A stretch of DNA of 64,000 nt from UMGS1387 sp045541355 (GTDB taxonomy: Bacteria; Bacillota; Clostridia; Oscillospirales; CAG-382), in NCBI GenBank assembly GCA_045541355.1, contig JAZQIW010000071.1:1-64000 (forward strand), given 5' to 3'. The translations under genes and the position numbers were made by a program. Under the pieces are notes generated by a model. That model worked only from the letters and a program-made list of their open reading frames with translations. It was not told where the DNA came from and did not search any database. Shown here one piece after another: positions 7,811 through 16,032 of the stretch; within the stretch, counting starts at the first letter, position 1; every line of letters begins with the position of its first letter.

Positions 7811-8516
7811 CCGTTTTGAACGATTTGAAATGCTTGTCGGAAAAGAAAAGGCGGCAAAGCTTTGCGAAAAGAAGGTCATAGTTTTCGGAGTCGGAGGAGT
7901 CGGCGGATATGTCTGCGAGGCTCTTGCAAGAAGCGGCGTCGGAAGAATAGATGTTGTTGACAACGATGATGTCAGCATAACAAATATCAACCGACAGATT
8001 ATTGCTGTTACGGACACGGTGGGCATGAAAAAAACAAAGGCTGCCGCGAATCGCTTAAAGAGTATAAACCCCGATATTACGGTGCGGGAGTATGATATGT
8101 TTTACCTTCCCGAAACGGCGGATGAAATTGATTTGTCGGAGTATGACTATATAGTTGATGCTGTGGATACCGTCAGCGCAAAGCTTGAGCTTGCAAAACG
8201 GGCACAGCAGCTCGGCATTCCAATTGTATCATCAATGGGAACGGGGAATAAGCTTGACCCGACAAGAATTGTGGTTACCGATATATATAAAACAAAGGTG
8301 TGTCCTCTTGCAAGGGTGATGCGAAACCTTTGTAAAAAGAACGGCATTAAAAAGCTGACGGTAGTTTATTCGGAGGAAGAGCCGCTGCAGCCGCATTTTC
8401 AACCGCAGGATAATGAAAACCCAAATAAATCCATTCCCGCAAGCAGTGCGTTTGTACCGCCTGCGGCAGGACTTACAATAGCAAGCGTTGTTGTAAGAGA
8501 GCTAATCGGATTGTAG
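7800..8516 (+). CDS. tcdA: tRNA threonylcarbamoyladenosine dehydratase-like E1 enzyme
   Basis: A 238-aa ThiF/HesA/MoeB-fold adenylating enzyme. The nucleotide loop is VFGVGGVGGYVCEALARSG (about 27-46), followed by DNDDVSITNINRQ, the standard E1 adenylation motif. The catalytic Arg and Asp of that motif are present. Size, the SSMGTGNKLDP segment and the C-terminal PAAGLTIASVVV helix match TcdA (CsdL/YgdL), which cyclises t6A37 of ANN-decoding tRNAs to ct6A. The gene starts 11 bp inside the exonuclease gene, so both depend on the 6774 promoter. Cytosolic. The family assignment is confident; the exact reaction is inferred from family. Confidence 0.88.
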   Translation: MKDNRFERFEMLVGKEKAAKLCEKKVIVFGVGGVGGYVCEALARSGVGRIDVVDNDDVSITNINRQIIAVTDTVGMKKTKAAANRLKSINPDITVREYDMFYLPETADEIDLSEYDYIVDAVDTVSAKLELAKRAQQLGIPIVSSMGTGNKLDPTRIVVTDIYKTKVCPLARVMRNLCKKNGIKKLTVVYSEEEPLQPHFQPQDNENPNKSIPASSAFVPPAAGLTIASVVVRELIGL

Positions 8517-8520
8517 TTAA

Positions 8521-8546
8521 AAGGCTTCGGAAAACCGAGGCTTTGG
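8521..8546 (+). terminator. Terminator after tcdA
   Basis: AAGGCTTCGG and CCGAGGCTTT pair, with two G-U pairs, around AAAA. The T run is short. It is the first hairpin of the array. Confidence 0.55.
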
Positions 8547-8770
8547 CTTGTTGCAAAACCCGTTACAAAATTCTTTGCGTTGCTTTCTTCTAAGAAAGCG
8601 ACCGAGTTTCCAAAGGCGAGAAGCCTTTGCTCGCTGTCCGCAGACAGCGAAAATCCTGTGCTTATCAAAAGCGCAGGAAAGATGAATTTTTTGCCCTTGT
8701 AGGGCAAAAAAGAGGAAAACCCTCGCCGGGGGTTTTCCTGAAATATGCAAAATGTTCTGCTAAACAGAGT

Positions 8771-8797
8771 GAGGCTTCGGAAAACCGAAGCTTTTTG
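8771..8797 (+). terminator. Terminator-like hairpin before the cohesin/dockerin gene
   Basis: AGGCTTCGG and CCGAAGCTT pair around AAAA, followed by a T run. It should insulate the downstream promoter at 8826. Confidence 0.65.
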
Positions 8798-8825
8798 ATT
8801 ATAAAAATTTGTTGAATTTGTCATA

Positions 8826-8854
8826 TTGACAATATATGTTATTGGTAATATAAT
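8826..8854 (+). promoter_or_regulatory. Sigma-A promoter of the cohesin/dockerin gene
   Basis: A full-consensus TTGACA (8826-8831), 17-bp spacer and TATAAT (8849-8854), about 60 bp before the ATG. Confidence 0.85.
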
Positions 8855-8916
8855 GTATACGGCGAAGTAAATCAAGATGGTGTTGCGGCATTTGCCGCAG
8901 GAAAGGAGACACAATC

Positions 8917-11900
8917 ATGAAACGCATTTTAAAACTCTTGTCGATGCTTGCGCTGGCAGCAGTACTTGTTTCGACGGCAGCTTTCGCAATTGACGATGTC
9001 GATTTTGAAAGCATGTCAGCTGAGGAATATGCCGAATGGAAGGCAGATTACCTCGCATCGGAGGATGATACCGATGCATCACTCATGGCGAGCGGAATGA
9101 TCAGAAATGACTATATCGAAGCCTATATTAACGATGCGGGTCATTACACAATGGGTACAACCGGCGGTAATCCCAACAGTACAACCGATAATAATAAGCT
9201 TCTCCTTTACGGTCATCCGGGCAGTAGTACAACAGAAACACTCATTGTAGTTGATGGTTATGAGGAGTATTTCAACACCTCAAATACAACTCTCTATGTA
9301 GATGAAGCATATGCAGTATCTGTTGACACAATTTCCGGTGTTGAAGTAACACAGATTATTTCTCTCATTGAAAACGAGTATACAGGTAAGCCCGACGTTG
9401 CCGAGATTAAATATATTCTTAAGAACACAGGCACAACCTCAAAGCAGATAGGCGCACGTATCATGCTCGATACAATGCTTGGAAGCAATGACGGTGCTCC
9501 CTTTAAGATTCCCGGTGTCGGAGATGTTACAACAGAAAAGGAATACCACGGTGACGATATCCCCGAATACTGGCAGGCAGTTGACAGCCTTACAAATTAC
9601 AGTGTTATTTCCACAGGTGACTTCTATAAGAATATTGCCGAAAGACCTGACAAGGTACAGTTTGCGGCATGGCCCGATATTCATGGCTCACGCTGGGATT
9701 ATCATGTTAGTTCTTCAAATTATGTCACAAGAGACAGTGCCGTTGCAGCATACTTCAACCCCAAGACAGTTCTTCCCGGTCAGACAAGAACAGTAGTTAC
9801 ATACTACGGTCTTAGCGAATTTGAACCTGTTTACGGTGAAGTAAGTGCAATTCTCAATGCACCTGCAAACCTCTATGCAAATGAAAACGGCGGTTATGAA
9901 AATAACCCCTTTGTAGTTACTACATATATCGATAATGCATCCGAATATGACCTTGATAACGTCAATGTCAGAATCGAGCTTCCCGAGGAGCTTGAAATTG
10001 AAGGCGGCGACGCTACAACAAAGCGTATATACAATCTTTATTCGGGCAGTAACACATCAGTATCCTGGAGAGTAAGAGCTCTTCCCATGGATGAAGAAAC
10101 GGAAGTTACAATCAGAGTAGTTGTTTCAAGCAATGAGCTTGATGAGGATATTGTAGTTGAAAAGGTGCTTACTCTTGCAGAAATTGAAGAGGAAGAGGAC
10201 AGAACACGTACAATTTCCTTTGACCTTAACGGTGCACCCGGCACACCTCCCGAACCCCAGATAGTTCCCATAGGCGGCAAGGGTGTTGAGCCTCAGAAGC
10301 CCACACGTGCAGGCTATGTGTTTGCAGGCTGGTATCCCAACAGCCAGTGCGTTGGATTTGAATGGTTCAGCCACAGAAACACAGGCAGACATAACAGAGT
10401 TGATGAGGATATCACGCTTTATGCAAAGTGGAGACGCGGCGGTGCAAGCCTCAGCTTCCTTTATGACTTCCTCAACAGCGGCGCAAACTTTAACGATACA
10501 TACGAAATCTCCAACGAATACTTTGATATTCTTACACAGGGTCTTAGCAACGGTAAGAGACAGAGCCTTCTCCAGAAGAGTAAGAAGGGTTGGAACGGCT
10601 CCTGCTACGGTATGGGCGTTACCGAAGCACTTATGATGTCAGGTCTTCTCAGCCCCGACTTCTATGATCCCGATGTAAGCACGGTAAGAGAGCTTGATGC
10701 ACCCGTATATGACTCAAGAGTCAACGGCATGATAAACTTCTATCAGCTTTCTCAGCACCTTGCAGATCCTAACCATGAAAGAACCGAGTACGATAAGTAC
10801 AGAGAACAGGATGCAGCTATTTCCGACCTTGTTGAATACGCACAGAATATCGAAGGCGTAGAGGACTATATCTGCATGATAGCCGAAATCAAGCTTCCTC
10901 ATAATAAGGGCAGCCATGCTCTCATGGTTTACGGCATTGAAGAGGAAGATAACGGCGATTACAGAATTAAGCTTTTTGAATCCAATGAAAATGAAAGCCT
11001 TGAGGCTTCCTATATGATTGTTCCCGAAGACCTTTCGGATGCAACCTTCTACTGTGATTGGAGCGATGACTGGAACGGCATTTCCGTTTCCGAAAGAACA
11101 CTCTCCATCCGCGGTCTTATCGAACAGGATGTTTATAATACAGTAAGCCTTCAGGAAGAGCTTATCGACAGAGGCTATGAAATTGCCCCCGCATCACTCT
11201 TTGCTGACAGCGAATATGATGTTATAACAACCTCCTTCAATAACCCCATCGTTGAGGACGAAGACGGATATTTTGCCGAATTTGACGGCACAGATGTCAG
11301 CGGCGACCTTGAGCCCGAATATGTTTCATATCTCGGTATCGACGGCGGTCTTGAAATGGCATTTGAAAACAGAGAATTCTATACAATATACTGCGGCGAT
11401 GACAATACGGAAGAAAAGTATGAGGTTACTCTTCTTCTTGCAGGCAGCGAATATATCAGCGTAGAATCCGATGTTATGTTTACGGTTTCGGTTTCCACAT
11501 ATGAAGGTATTGTGGTTTCTCCCGATGAAGAAGCTAACGTGAAAATTTCCGTTACAAGAGACGAGGTTCCCGTAGGCTCCTTCTATGTTCAGTCTCTCAC
11601 AGAGGAGCTTTATCTCGAATACTATGACGGTGAATACGGCATCAGCAGCTACGGCGGCTTTGTTGACGGTGTTGTAGGTATTACAAACGATAACAGCTAT
11701 AATGAAATTGAGCTTGACTCATCCTCAGACTATTACAGCGCAAACTATGAGGATATTGACAACGGCATTTCAATTCTTAATGTTGACGGCGAGACGGTTG
11801 AAGAGCTTGAAATGGTTTATAACGTAAGCTTCTACACATACGGCGGCACATTCGTAGAGGATGCAGTCAATGTAAGAAGCGGCGAATGCGTTGATGAACC

Positions 11901-13080
11901 CGATGAGCCTGAATTTGAAGGCTTTGTATTCGGCGGATGGTATAAGACTGCTGATTGTGTTGACGGCGAGGAATGGGATTTCGAAGAAGACGAAATCACA
12001 GAGGATACAATTATTCATGCTAAGTGGCTTGCAGATGAAGACTTTATGCACAGCGTTATCTTCAGAGCAGAAGGCTTTGATGATATTATTGTGCTTGTAA
12101 GAGACGGACGCGACCTTGAAGACGTTCCCGAGGTTCCTTATAAGGAAGGTTACGAAGGACAGTGGGATATTGATGAATTTACAAATATCACCTCAAGCAT
12201 GATAGTAAACGCACTTTACTATGCGGCAGTTGAAGCACCTGTTGCAGATCCCGAGGGCGGCGTTTATGAAGAAGAAATATATGTCAGCCTCTATACATAT
12301 ACAGATGGTGCAGATATCTACTATACTCTTGATGGCAGCGACCCGAGAGAAGAGGGCGTTCTGTATACAGAAGAAATTCTGATTTCCAAATCAACGGTTC
12401 TCAAGGCATATGCTGCTCTTGACGGAGAGCCTGACAGTGCTGTTATGGTTGAAGAGTATATCATTGATAACACAGACTCAATTACTCTTGAGGTTGACTA
12501 TGTTGAAAGCGCAAGAGTAGGCACAGAGGTTGTTGTAAACCTTAATGTGACAGAAAACCCCGGCTTTGGCGGTATGGCATATGATGTAGTTTATGATAAC
12601 TCGGTGCTTGAGCTTGTTTCCTACGAAAAGGAAATCGCTTCCGAAATCAGCGTAGACTCGGGCGACATCTATGATGATAAGATGAACTTCCAGTATGCAG
12701 GCACAAGCAATGTTGAAGAAGAGGGCGTGCTTGTAAGCTTCACCTTCAGAATCAAGGAGGATGCACCCGAGGGCTTTACGGAAATTTATGTAGTGCCCGA
12801 TGAAGCAGCATTCTTCGGATATGACGGCTATGAAGAAATTGACCTTGTGCCCGAATGTATCGGCGGCGGTATCAATGTTATCTTCTATACACCCGGTGAC
12901 TCTAACGGTGACGGTGTTGTAAATAACAGAGACGCGGCAAGAATACTCCAGTACCTTGCAGGCTGGGATGTTGAGTGCGTTGAGGCTGCTCTTGACGTAA
13001 ACGGCGACGGCATTGTTAATAACAGAGACGCGGCAAGAATACTTCAGTATCTTGCAGGCTGGGATGTTGAACTCCACTAA
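8917..13080 (+). CDS. Secreted multidomain protein: papain-like peptidase segment, InlB repeats, cohesin and dockerin
   Basis: A 1387-aa exported protein. Order: signal peptide (1-24, ending AAFA); an unknown beta-rich domain (about 55-300); an Ig-like domain (about 305-425); an InlB/Listeria-Bacteroides repeat (about 431-505); a papain-like segment with Cys563 (GSCYGMG), His667 (GSHALMVYGI) and Asn690 (FESNEN); a second InlB repeat (about 968-1037) and a partial one; a chitobiase C-terminal-like module (about 1107-1183, YYTLDGSDP); a cohesin (about 1188-1324); and a dockerin (1326-1387) with two near-identical Ca-binding repeats. A cohesin normally receives a dockerin, so this polypeptide could both bind and be bound. 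The peptidase call rests on the motif spacing only. GGAGA precedes ATG 8917. Single gene with its own promoter and terminator. Confidence 0.87.
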   Translation: MKRILKLLSMLALAAVLVSTAAFAIDDVDFESMSAEEYAEWKADYLASEDDTDASLMASGMIRNDYIEAYINDAGHYTMGTTGGNPNSTTDNNKLLLYGHPGSSTTETLIVVDGYEEYFNTSNTTLYVDEAYAVSVDTISGVEVTQIISLIENEYTGKPDVAEIKYILKNTGTTSKQIGARIMLDTMLGSNDGAPFKIPGVGDVTTEKEYHGDDIPEYWQAVDSLTNYSVISTGDFYKNIAERPDKVQFAAWPDIHGSRWDYHVSSSNYVTRDSAVAAYFNPKTVLPGQTRTVVTYYGLSEFEPVYGEVSAILNAPANLYANENGGYENNPFVVTTYIDNASEYDLDNVNVRIELPEELEIEGGDATTKRIYNLYSGSNTSVSWRVRALPMDEETEVTIRVVVSSNELDEDIVVEKVLTLAEIEEEEDRTRTISFDLNGAPGTPPEPQIVPIGGKGVEPQKPTRAGYVFAGWYPNSQCVGFEWFSHRNTGRHNRVDEDITLYAKWRRGGASLSFLYDFLNSGANFNDTYEISNEYFDILTQGLSNGKRQSLLQKSKKGWNGSCYGMGVTEALMMSGLLSPDFYDPDVSTVRELDAPVYDSRVNGMINFYQLSQHLADPNHERTEYDKYREQDAAISDLVEYAQNIEGVEDYICMIAEIKLPHNKGSHALMVYGIEEEDNGDYRIKLFESNENESLEASYMIVPEDLSDATFYCDWSDDWNGISVSERTLSIRGLIEQDVYNTVSLQEELIDRGYEIAPASLFADSEYDVITTSFNNPIVEDEDGYFAEFDGTDVSGDLEPEYVSYLGIDGGLEMAFENREFYTIYCGDDNTEEKYEVTLLLAGSEYISVESDVMFTVSVSTYEGIVVSPDEEANVKISVTRDEVPVGSFYVQSLTEELYLEYYDGEYGISSYGGFVDGVVGITNDNSYNEIELDSSSDYYSANYEDIDNGISILNVDGETVEELEMVYNVSFYTYGGTFVEDAVNVRSGECVDEPDEPEFEGFVFGGWYKTADCVDGEEWDFEEDEITEDTIIHAKWLADEDFMHSVIFRAEGFDDIIVLVRDGRDLEDVPEVPYKEGYEGQWDIDEFTNITSSMIVNALYYAAVEAPVADPEGGVYEEEIYVSLYTYTDGADIYYTLDGSDPREEGVLYTEEILISKSTVLKAYAALDGEPDSAVMVEEYIIDNTDSITLEVDYVESARVGTEVVVNLNVTENPGFGGMAYDVVYDNSVLELVSYEKEIASEISVDSGDIYDDKMNFQYAGTSNVEEEGVLVSFTFRIKEDAPEGFTEIYVVPDEAAFFGYDGYEEIDLVPECIGGGINVIFYTPGDSNGDGVVNNRDAARILQYLAGWDVECVEAALDVNGDGIVNNRDAARILQYLAGWDVELH

Positions 13081-13096
13081 AGAAAAAATAAAAATT

Positions 13097-13127
13097 AAGG
13101 GTTCCGGCTTTTGCCGAAACCCTTTTG
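13097..13127 (+). terminator. Terminator after the cohesin/dockerin gene
   Basis: AAGGGTTCCGGC pairs with GCCGAAACCCTT with one mismatch and is followed by a short T run. An A-rich flank on the left may let it also serve the convergent gene. Confidence 0.75.
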
Positions 13128-13143
13128 CTGTGCCGTTGTTTAG

Positions 13144-13701
13144 TTAATAGACCTCTGTGCCGCGGTATAAATAGCGGTCAATGTTTTGAACTATGCTTTC
13201 CCAGTATTCGTCGTCACACTCATCGGTAAGGGAAAAATCAATCAGCTCGCATCCCTCGGAAATGTATTCAAGAACAGGCTTGTATTCTCCTCTTGAGTCT
13301 GTAAGCACCCATATGTCACTTGGTGCACCGCCGAGAATAAGAATGGACGCTTTGTATGCTCTGTACGGGCTTATACCTGCCTCAAGACAGGCGTAAAGAA
13401 AATTGAAGCTGTCATAGTCAAGCTCGGAGGGGATTTCGTTTTCGTATATCTCTATGTCACCTTCGTAAAGAGAAATCGCCTCAACAATGTAAGCAAGGTC
13501 CAGACCGCTTTGGTCAATGTAAGTGCTTATAAAGCTCTGTGTTGATGATAATAGCTTGTATATTCCCGAAACCTCGGTTGAAAAATCGGGAAGCTTTGCT
13601 ATTTTCCCGTCGTAAATTGCGAAAAACTCACCGTCGGCATAGAAAAGCTCGTCAGAATACTTTTGTGCCTTGAGATTTATAAGGTTAATCATGTTTTCCA
13701 T
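13144..13701 (-). CDS. Hypothetical acidic protein
   Basis: A 185-aa acidic protein I do not recognise. There is no signal peptide and no membrane segment, so it should be cytosolic. It has many Asp, Glu, Tyr and Ser residues, and its C-terminal half (PSDIWVLTDSRGEYKPVLEYISEG) resembles the central strands of a small alpha/beta fold, but no catalytic motif stands out. The start is well supported: AAGGAG about 8 nt before ATG 13701, and a consensus promoter upstream. It is convergent with the cohesin/dockerin gene and divergent from an AraC regulator, with inverted repeats in the shared upstream region. Confidence 0.65.
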   Translation of the reverse strand: MENMINLINLKAQKYSDELFYADGEFFAIYDGKIAKLPDFSTEVSGIYKLLSSTQSFISTYIDQSGLDLAYIVEAISLYEGDIEIYENEIPSELDYDSFNFLYACLEAGISPYRAYKASILILGGAPSDIWVLTDSRGEYKPVLEYISEGCELIDFSLTDECDDEYWESIVQNIDRYLYRGTEVY

Positions 13702-13734
13702 AAAAGCCGCTCCTTGTTTTTTGTTGCGGGAGAT

Positions 13735-13763
13735 ATTTTACTATATTTCAGCATAGTTGTCAA
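13735..13763 (-). promoter_or_regulatory. Sigma-A promoter of the 185-aa hypothetical gene
   Basis: Minus strand TTGACA (13763-13758), 17-bp spacer and TAAAAT (13740-13735). Confidence 0.75.
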
Positions 13764-13767
13764 GACG

Positions 13768-13818
13768 TAACGGCATATTGTGCCGTAAATGTTAAAACCC
13801 TTTTACGTCAACGTAAAA
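13768..13818. promoter_or_regulatory. Two inverted repeats between divergent promoters
   Basis: ACGGCA and TGCCGT flank TATTG (13770-13786), and TTTTACGT with ACGTAAAA flank CA (13801-13818, perfect). Both lie between the two divergent -35 boxes, so they are candidate regulator sites. Which protein binds is unknown; the neighbouring AraC protein is one option. Confidence 0.5.
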
Positions 13819-13844
13819 ACAAGCGACAGCATGGGTACGTGTTG

Positions 13845-13873
13845 TTGACAAAAACGGACTTTTGTGATAAAAT
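13845..13873 (+). promoter_or_regulatory. Sigma-A promoter of the AraC gene
   Basis: TTGACA (13845-13850), 17-bp spacer and TAAAAT (13868-13873), 44 bp before the ATG. Confidence 0.75.
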
Positions 13874-13916
13874 TTTATACGAAAAACAAATTCTTTTTTT
13901 CTTGGAGATAAAGAAA

Positions 13917-14684
13917 ATGAGTATTTTTGAAGCAACCTTTCATAGGGGAGGATACCTACAGTTTGATAAGGGCTGGCAGCACCCCGTGAGAGTGATGGAT
14001 GTCAATGAAATAATATACGTTGTAAAAGGCAACGTGTATATATTTGAAGAGGACAGAAGGTTTGAACTTCATAAGGGCGACTGTATTGTTCTTGAAAAGG
14101 GAAAACGCCATGGCGGATATGAGGGCTCCGAAAAGGATGTCGGTATTTATTGGTTCGAGTTTTTTTCGGACACCAAGGCACTTTCATCAATGAAGCACGT
14201 AGGCTTTGGCTTGTCCGAGTCCTTTCTTTCACTTGCACGGCTTCTTACATACAGCGCAAATGTTCCTTCTTTTCCCGGTGAAGCCAAGGACTGCTATATT
14301 CGCCTTTTGCTCAATGAAATAAGTGCGGCATCGGCAAGGAATAAGAATAACGCATACCCCGTCTGCGGAATTATTGCCGAGTGGATAAGACTTAACAGCG
14401 ATAGAAAAATAGAGGTCGATGAGCTGTCAAAAAACTTCGGCTATAATAAGGATTATATATCGCGTGCATTCAAACGCAATTTCGGCGTAAGCCTTAAAAG
14501 CTATATAGATGCTGAACGTTCAAATTATGTCAAGGGCTTGCTTTTGACAACTGCCTATCCGCTTAAGCAGGTGTCGCAGATGGCGGGCTTTCCAAACTAT
14601 AAAAGCTTTCTTAAATTTTTCGGATATCATAATAATGAAACACCGTATGAGTTCAGACGTAAGTATTTTAACAGCATAAAATAG
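13917..14684 (+). CDS. AraC family transcriptional regulator
   Basis: A 255-aa regulator with an N-terminal cupin-like sensing domain (about 1-140; the KGNVYIFEED...HKGDCIVLEKGKRHGG strand pattern) and a C-terminal pair of helix-turn-helix motifs (about 160-252) ending in the usual FPNYKSFLKFFGYHNNETPYEFR type helix. Such proteins normally sense a sugar and activate nearby catabolic genes. Here the nearest co-directional gene, 28 bp downstream, is an unknown membrane protein. Start is ATG 13917 with TTGGAGA about 9 nt upstream; an in-frame TTG at 13839 lies inside the promoter and is rejected. Confidence 0.85.
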   Translation: MSIFEATFHRGGYLQFDKGWQHPVRVMDVNEIIYVVKGNVYIFEEDRRFELHKGDCIVLEKGKRHGGYEGSEKDVGIYWFEFFSDTKALSSMKHVGFGLSESFLSLARLLTYSANVPSFPGEAKDCYIRLLLNEISAASARNKNNAYPVCGIIAEWIRLNSDRKIEVDELSKNFGYNKDYISRAFKRNFGVSLKSYIDAERSNYVKGLLLTTAYPLKQVSQMAGFPNYKSFLKFFGYHNNETPYEFRRKYFNSIK

Positions 14685-14712
14685 AGCCTTGAAAGGGAGT
14701 TGTAAAAAGGAC

Positions 14713-15762
14713 ATGAGTTTCAAAAGAAATATTTTTTCAAATCCTAATATCAGAATGATTGCCGCAGGGCTTGTCTGCTTTGCTGCATCCGTTTTGTATG
14801 CTCCCGAAAGCGGTTTTCTGAGAACCCTGCCCTTTATGTGGATTTGCGGCTTTGTGTGTGAATTGCTCGGTGTATCTTTTGCCTTTTGTTCCTGCGTTGG
14901 CGGTGTTCTTTCGTTATGCGTGCACCTTGCCTTTGGAAAGAGCGTTGAAATGTCGGTGCTTTGCAGTGCCTTTGCTGCTTTTCTTGTGCTTGCGGGGCAT
15001 TATGCATCAAAGCTTTTGAGATTTCTGAAACAGGGCAGCGCGGGTAAAAGCAGAAGTAAGTGCCTGCTGTTTTTGACGCTGTCTGTATTGGTGCCCTTTG
15101 TGTTGAATGCTGTTTTTTGCGGAAATGTGGTTTCGAGCATACTTTGCGATGCTGCAAATACAAGATACATTGAAACAAATTACGGCGATAAAGTGGAAAT
15201 AAGCTATACAAGCTACGACCTTAAAAGCCGAGAGTACCGTACATATATATCATTCAATGACGGTACAACCGTTGTGGGTGTCGATGATGAGTGCTTTGTT
15301 TCAAAGAACACAGATGGCTGCCGAGACTATTATGAAGATAAAATGCTTTATGAAGCAGAGAAAAAACTTTCGACGCTTGTTGCAAAAAAAGTGGATGCAT
15401 TTGAGGTGACAAGCTCAAATATCGTTTTTGAAAAAGACGAAATTCTGCCCGTTGATGCAGTAATCGATGATTATATGAACAGGGCAGGGTATGTCGTCAG
15501 CTTTTACGGCTTTGTGAATAATAAGGCTGAGTTTTCGTCTATGTGTAAAGCCTGCGTTGAAGAACTGAAAGACGAGGGCTTTGAATTTTGTGAAATAGTG
15601 TTCTGCGGAGGAAATGCATCACAGGTGCTTTATAGTGCCACTGTGAATCAGACCAATATTCCGGCAGATATCAATAAACTGATAAAGGATTTTGAAGAAT
15701 CTGACGTCGAGAAGTACGGAGTTACCGAAATGACGGTGCTTGACTATTGGAATAATAAGTGA
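14713..15762 (+). CDS. Hypothetical membrane protein with extracytoplasmic C-terminal domain
   Basis: A 349-aa protein I do not recognise. Residues 10-140 hold about five hydrophobic segments, including a Cys-rich stretch (FAFCSCVGGVLSLC). Residues about 145-349 are soluble and probably outside the membrane, with alternating beta-like and charged helical sequence. It lies 28 bp after the AraC gene and is probably co-transcribed. The start is uncertain: ATG 14713 has AAAGGA very close to it, while in-frame TTG 14689 gives eight more residues but overlaps GGGAG. A terminator hairpin follows closely. Confidence 0.6.
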   Translation: MSFKRNIFSNPNIRMIAAGLVCFAASVLYAPESGFLRTLPFMWICGFVCELLGVSFAFCSCVGGVLSLCVHLAFGKSVEMSVLCSAFAAFLVLAGHYASKLLRFLKQGSAGKSRSKCLLFLTLSVLVPFVLNAVFCGNVVSSILCDAANTRYIETNYGDKVEISYTSYDLKSREYRTYISFNDGTTVVGVDDECFVSKNTDGCRDYYEDKMLYEAEKKLSTLVAKKVDAFEVTSSNIVFEKDEILPVDAVIDDYMNRAGYVVSFYGFVNNKAEFSSMCKACVEELKDEGFEFCEIVFCGGNASQVLYSATVNQTNIPADINKLIKDFEESDVEKYGVTEMTVLDYWNNK

Positions 15763-15770
15763 ATTGCCTG

Positions 15771-15799
15771 AAGGCCACGGATTTGGTTCCGTGGCTTTC
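15771..15799 (+). terminator. Terminator after the membrane protein gene
   Basis: AAGGCCACGGA pairs with TCCGTGGCTTT (arms near 15771-15781 and 15787-15797). Confidence 0.7.
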
Positions 15800-15946
15800 G
15801 GCGCGAAAAGAAGAAAATAACAGGGAACAAAGAATTGAAAGAGACGTCTAAGAAGGTAGTGCACCGCTTTGAGTCGGCTTGGTAAATATTGCCGAAAAAC
15901 GATGCAGAAAATGATAAAATATATATAATAAATTGCTTAAAAACCA

Positions 15947-15975
15947 TTGACAAATATAACGTTTGGGGTTATAAT
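15947..15975 (+). promoter_or_regulatory. Sigma-A promoter of the SLH-protein operon
   Basis: TTGACA (15947-15952), 17-bp spacer and TATAAT (15970-15975), full consensus. No other clear promoter is seen before the two large SLH genes, so it may drive the whole 16.0-26.6 kb block. Confidence 0.8.
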
Positions 15976-16032
15976 ATAGTGAATATAAATGTATAAGTCT
16001 ATGGGTGTAAGCTTTTTTCGGAGGTGAGGTAT

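Larger units (their letters stand above)
8517..8800. repeat. Array of eight consecutive inverted repeats
   Basis: This 280-bp gap has no credible gene but holds back-to-back hairpins. Arms are 8521-8530/8535-8544, 8582-8589/8592-8599, 8612-8617/8623-8628, 8631-8638/8643-8650 (loop CGCA), 8654-8663/8669-8678, 8687-8697/8701-8711, 8713-8722/8730-8739 and 8772-8780/8785-8793. Most arms are perfect. The first and last hairpins carry the same 16-mer, GGCTTCGGAAAACCGA, at 8523 and 8773, exactly 250 bp apart, so the block is bounded by a direct repeat. The end hairpins look like terminators. The rest may be a non-coding RNA or a repeat-derived element. Confidence 0.6.

Noticed and set aside
8517..8800. 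MITE or insertion sequence
   Set aside because: The ends are direct copies of the same hairpin rather than long terminal inverted repeats, no target-site duplication could be seen, and there is no transposase.
9439..13077. Minus-strand frames of 80-200 aa inside the cohesin/dockerin gene, including one opposite the dockerin
   Set aside because: They mirror the repeats of the plus-strand gene and have no start signals or recognisable domains.
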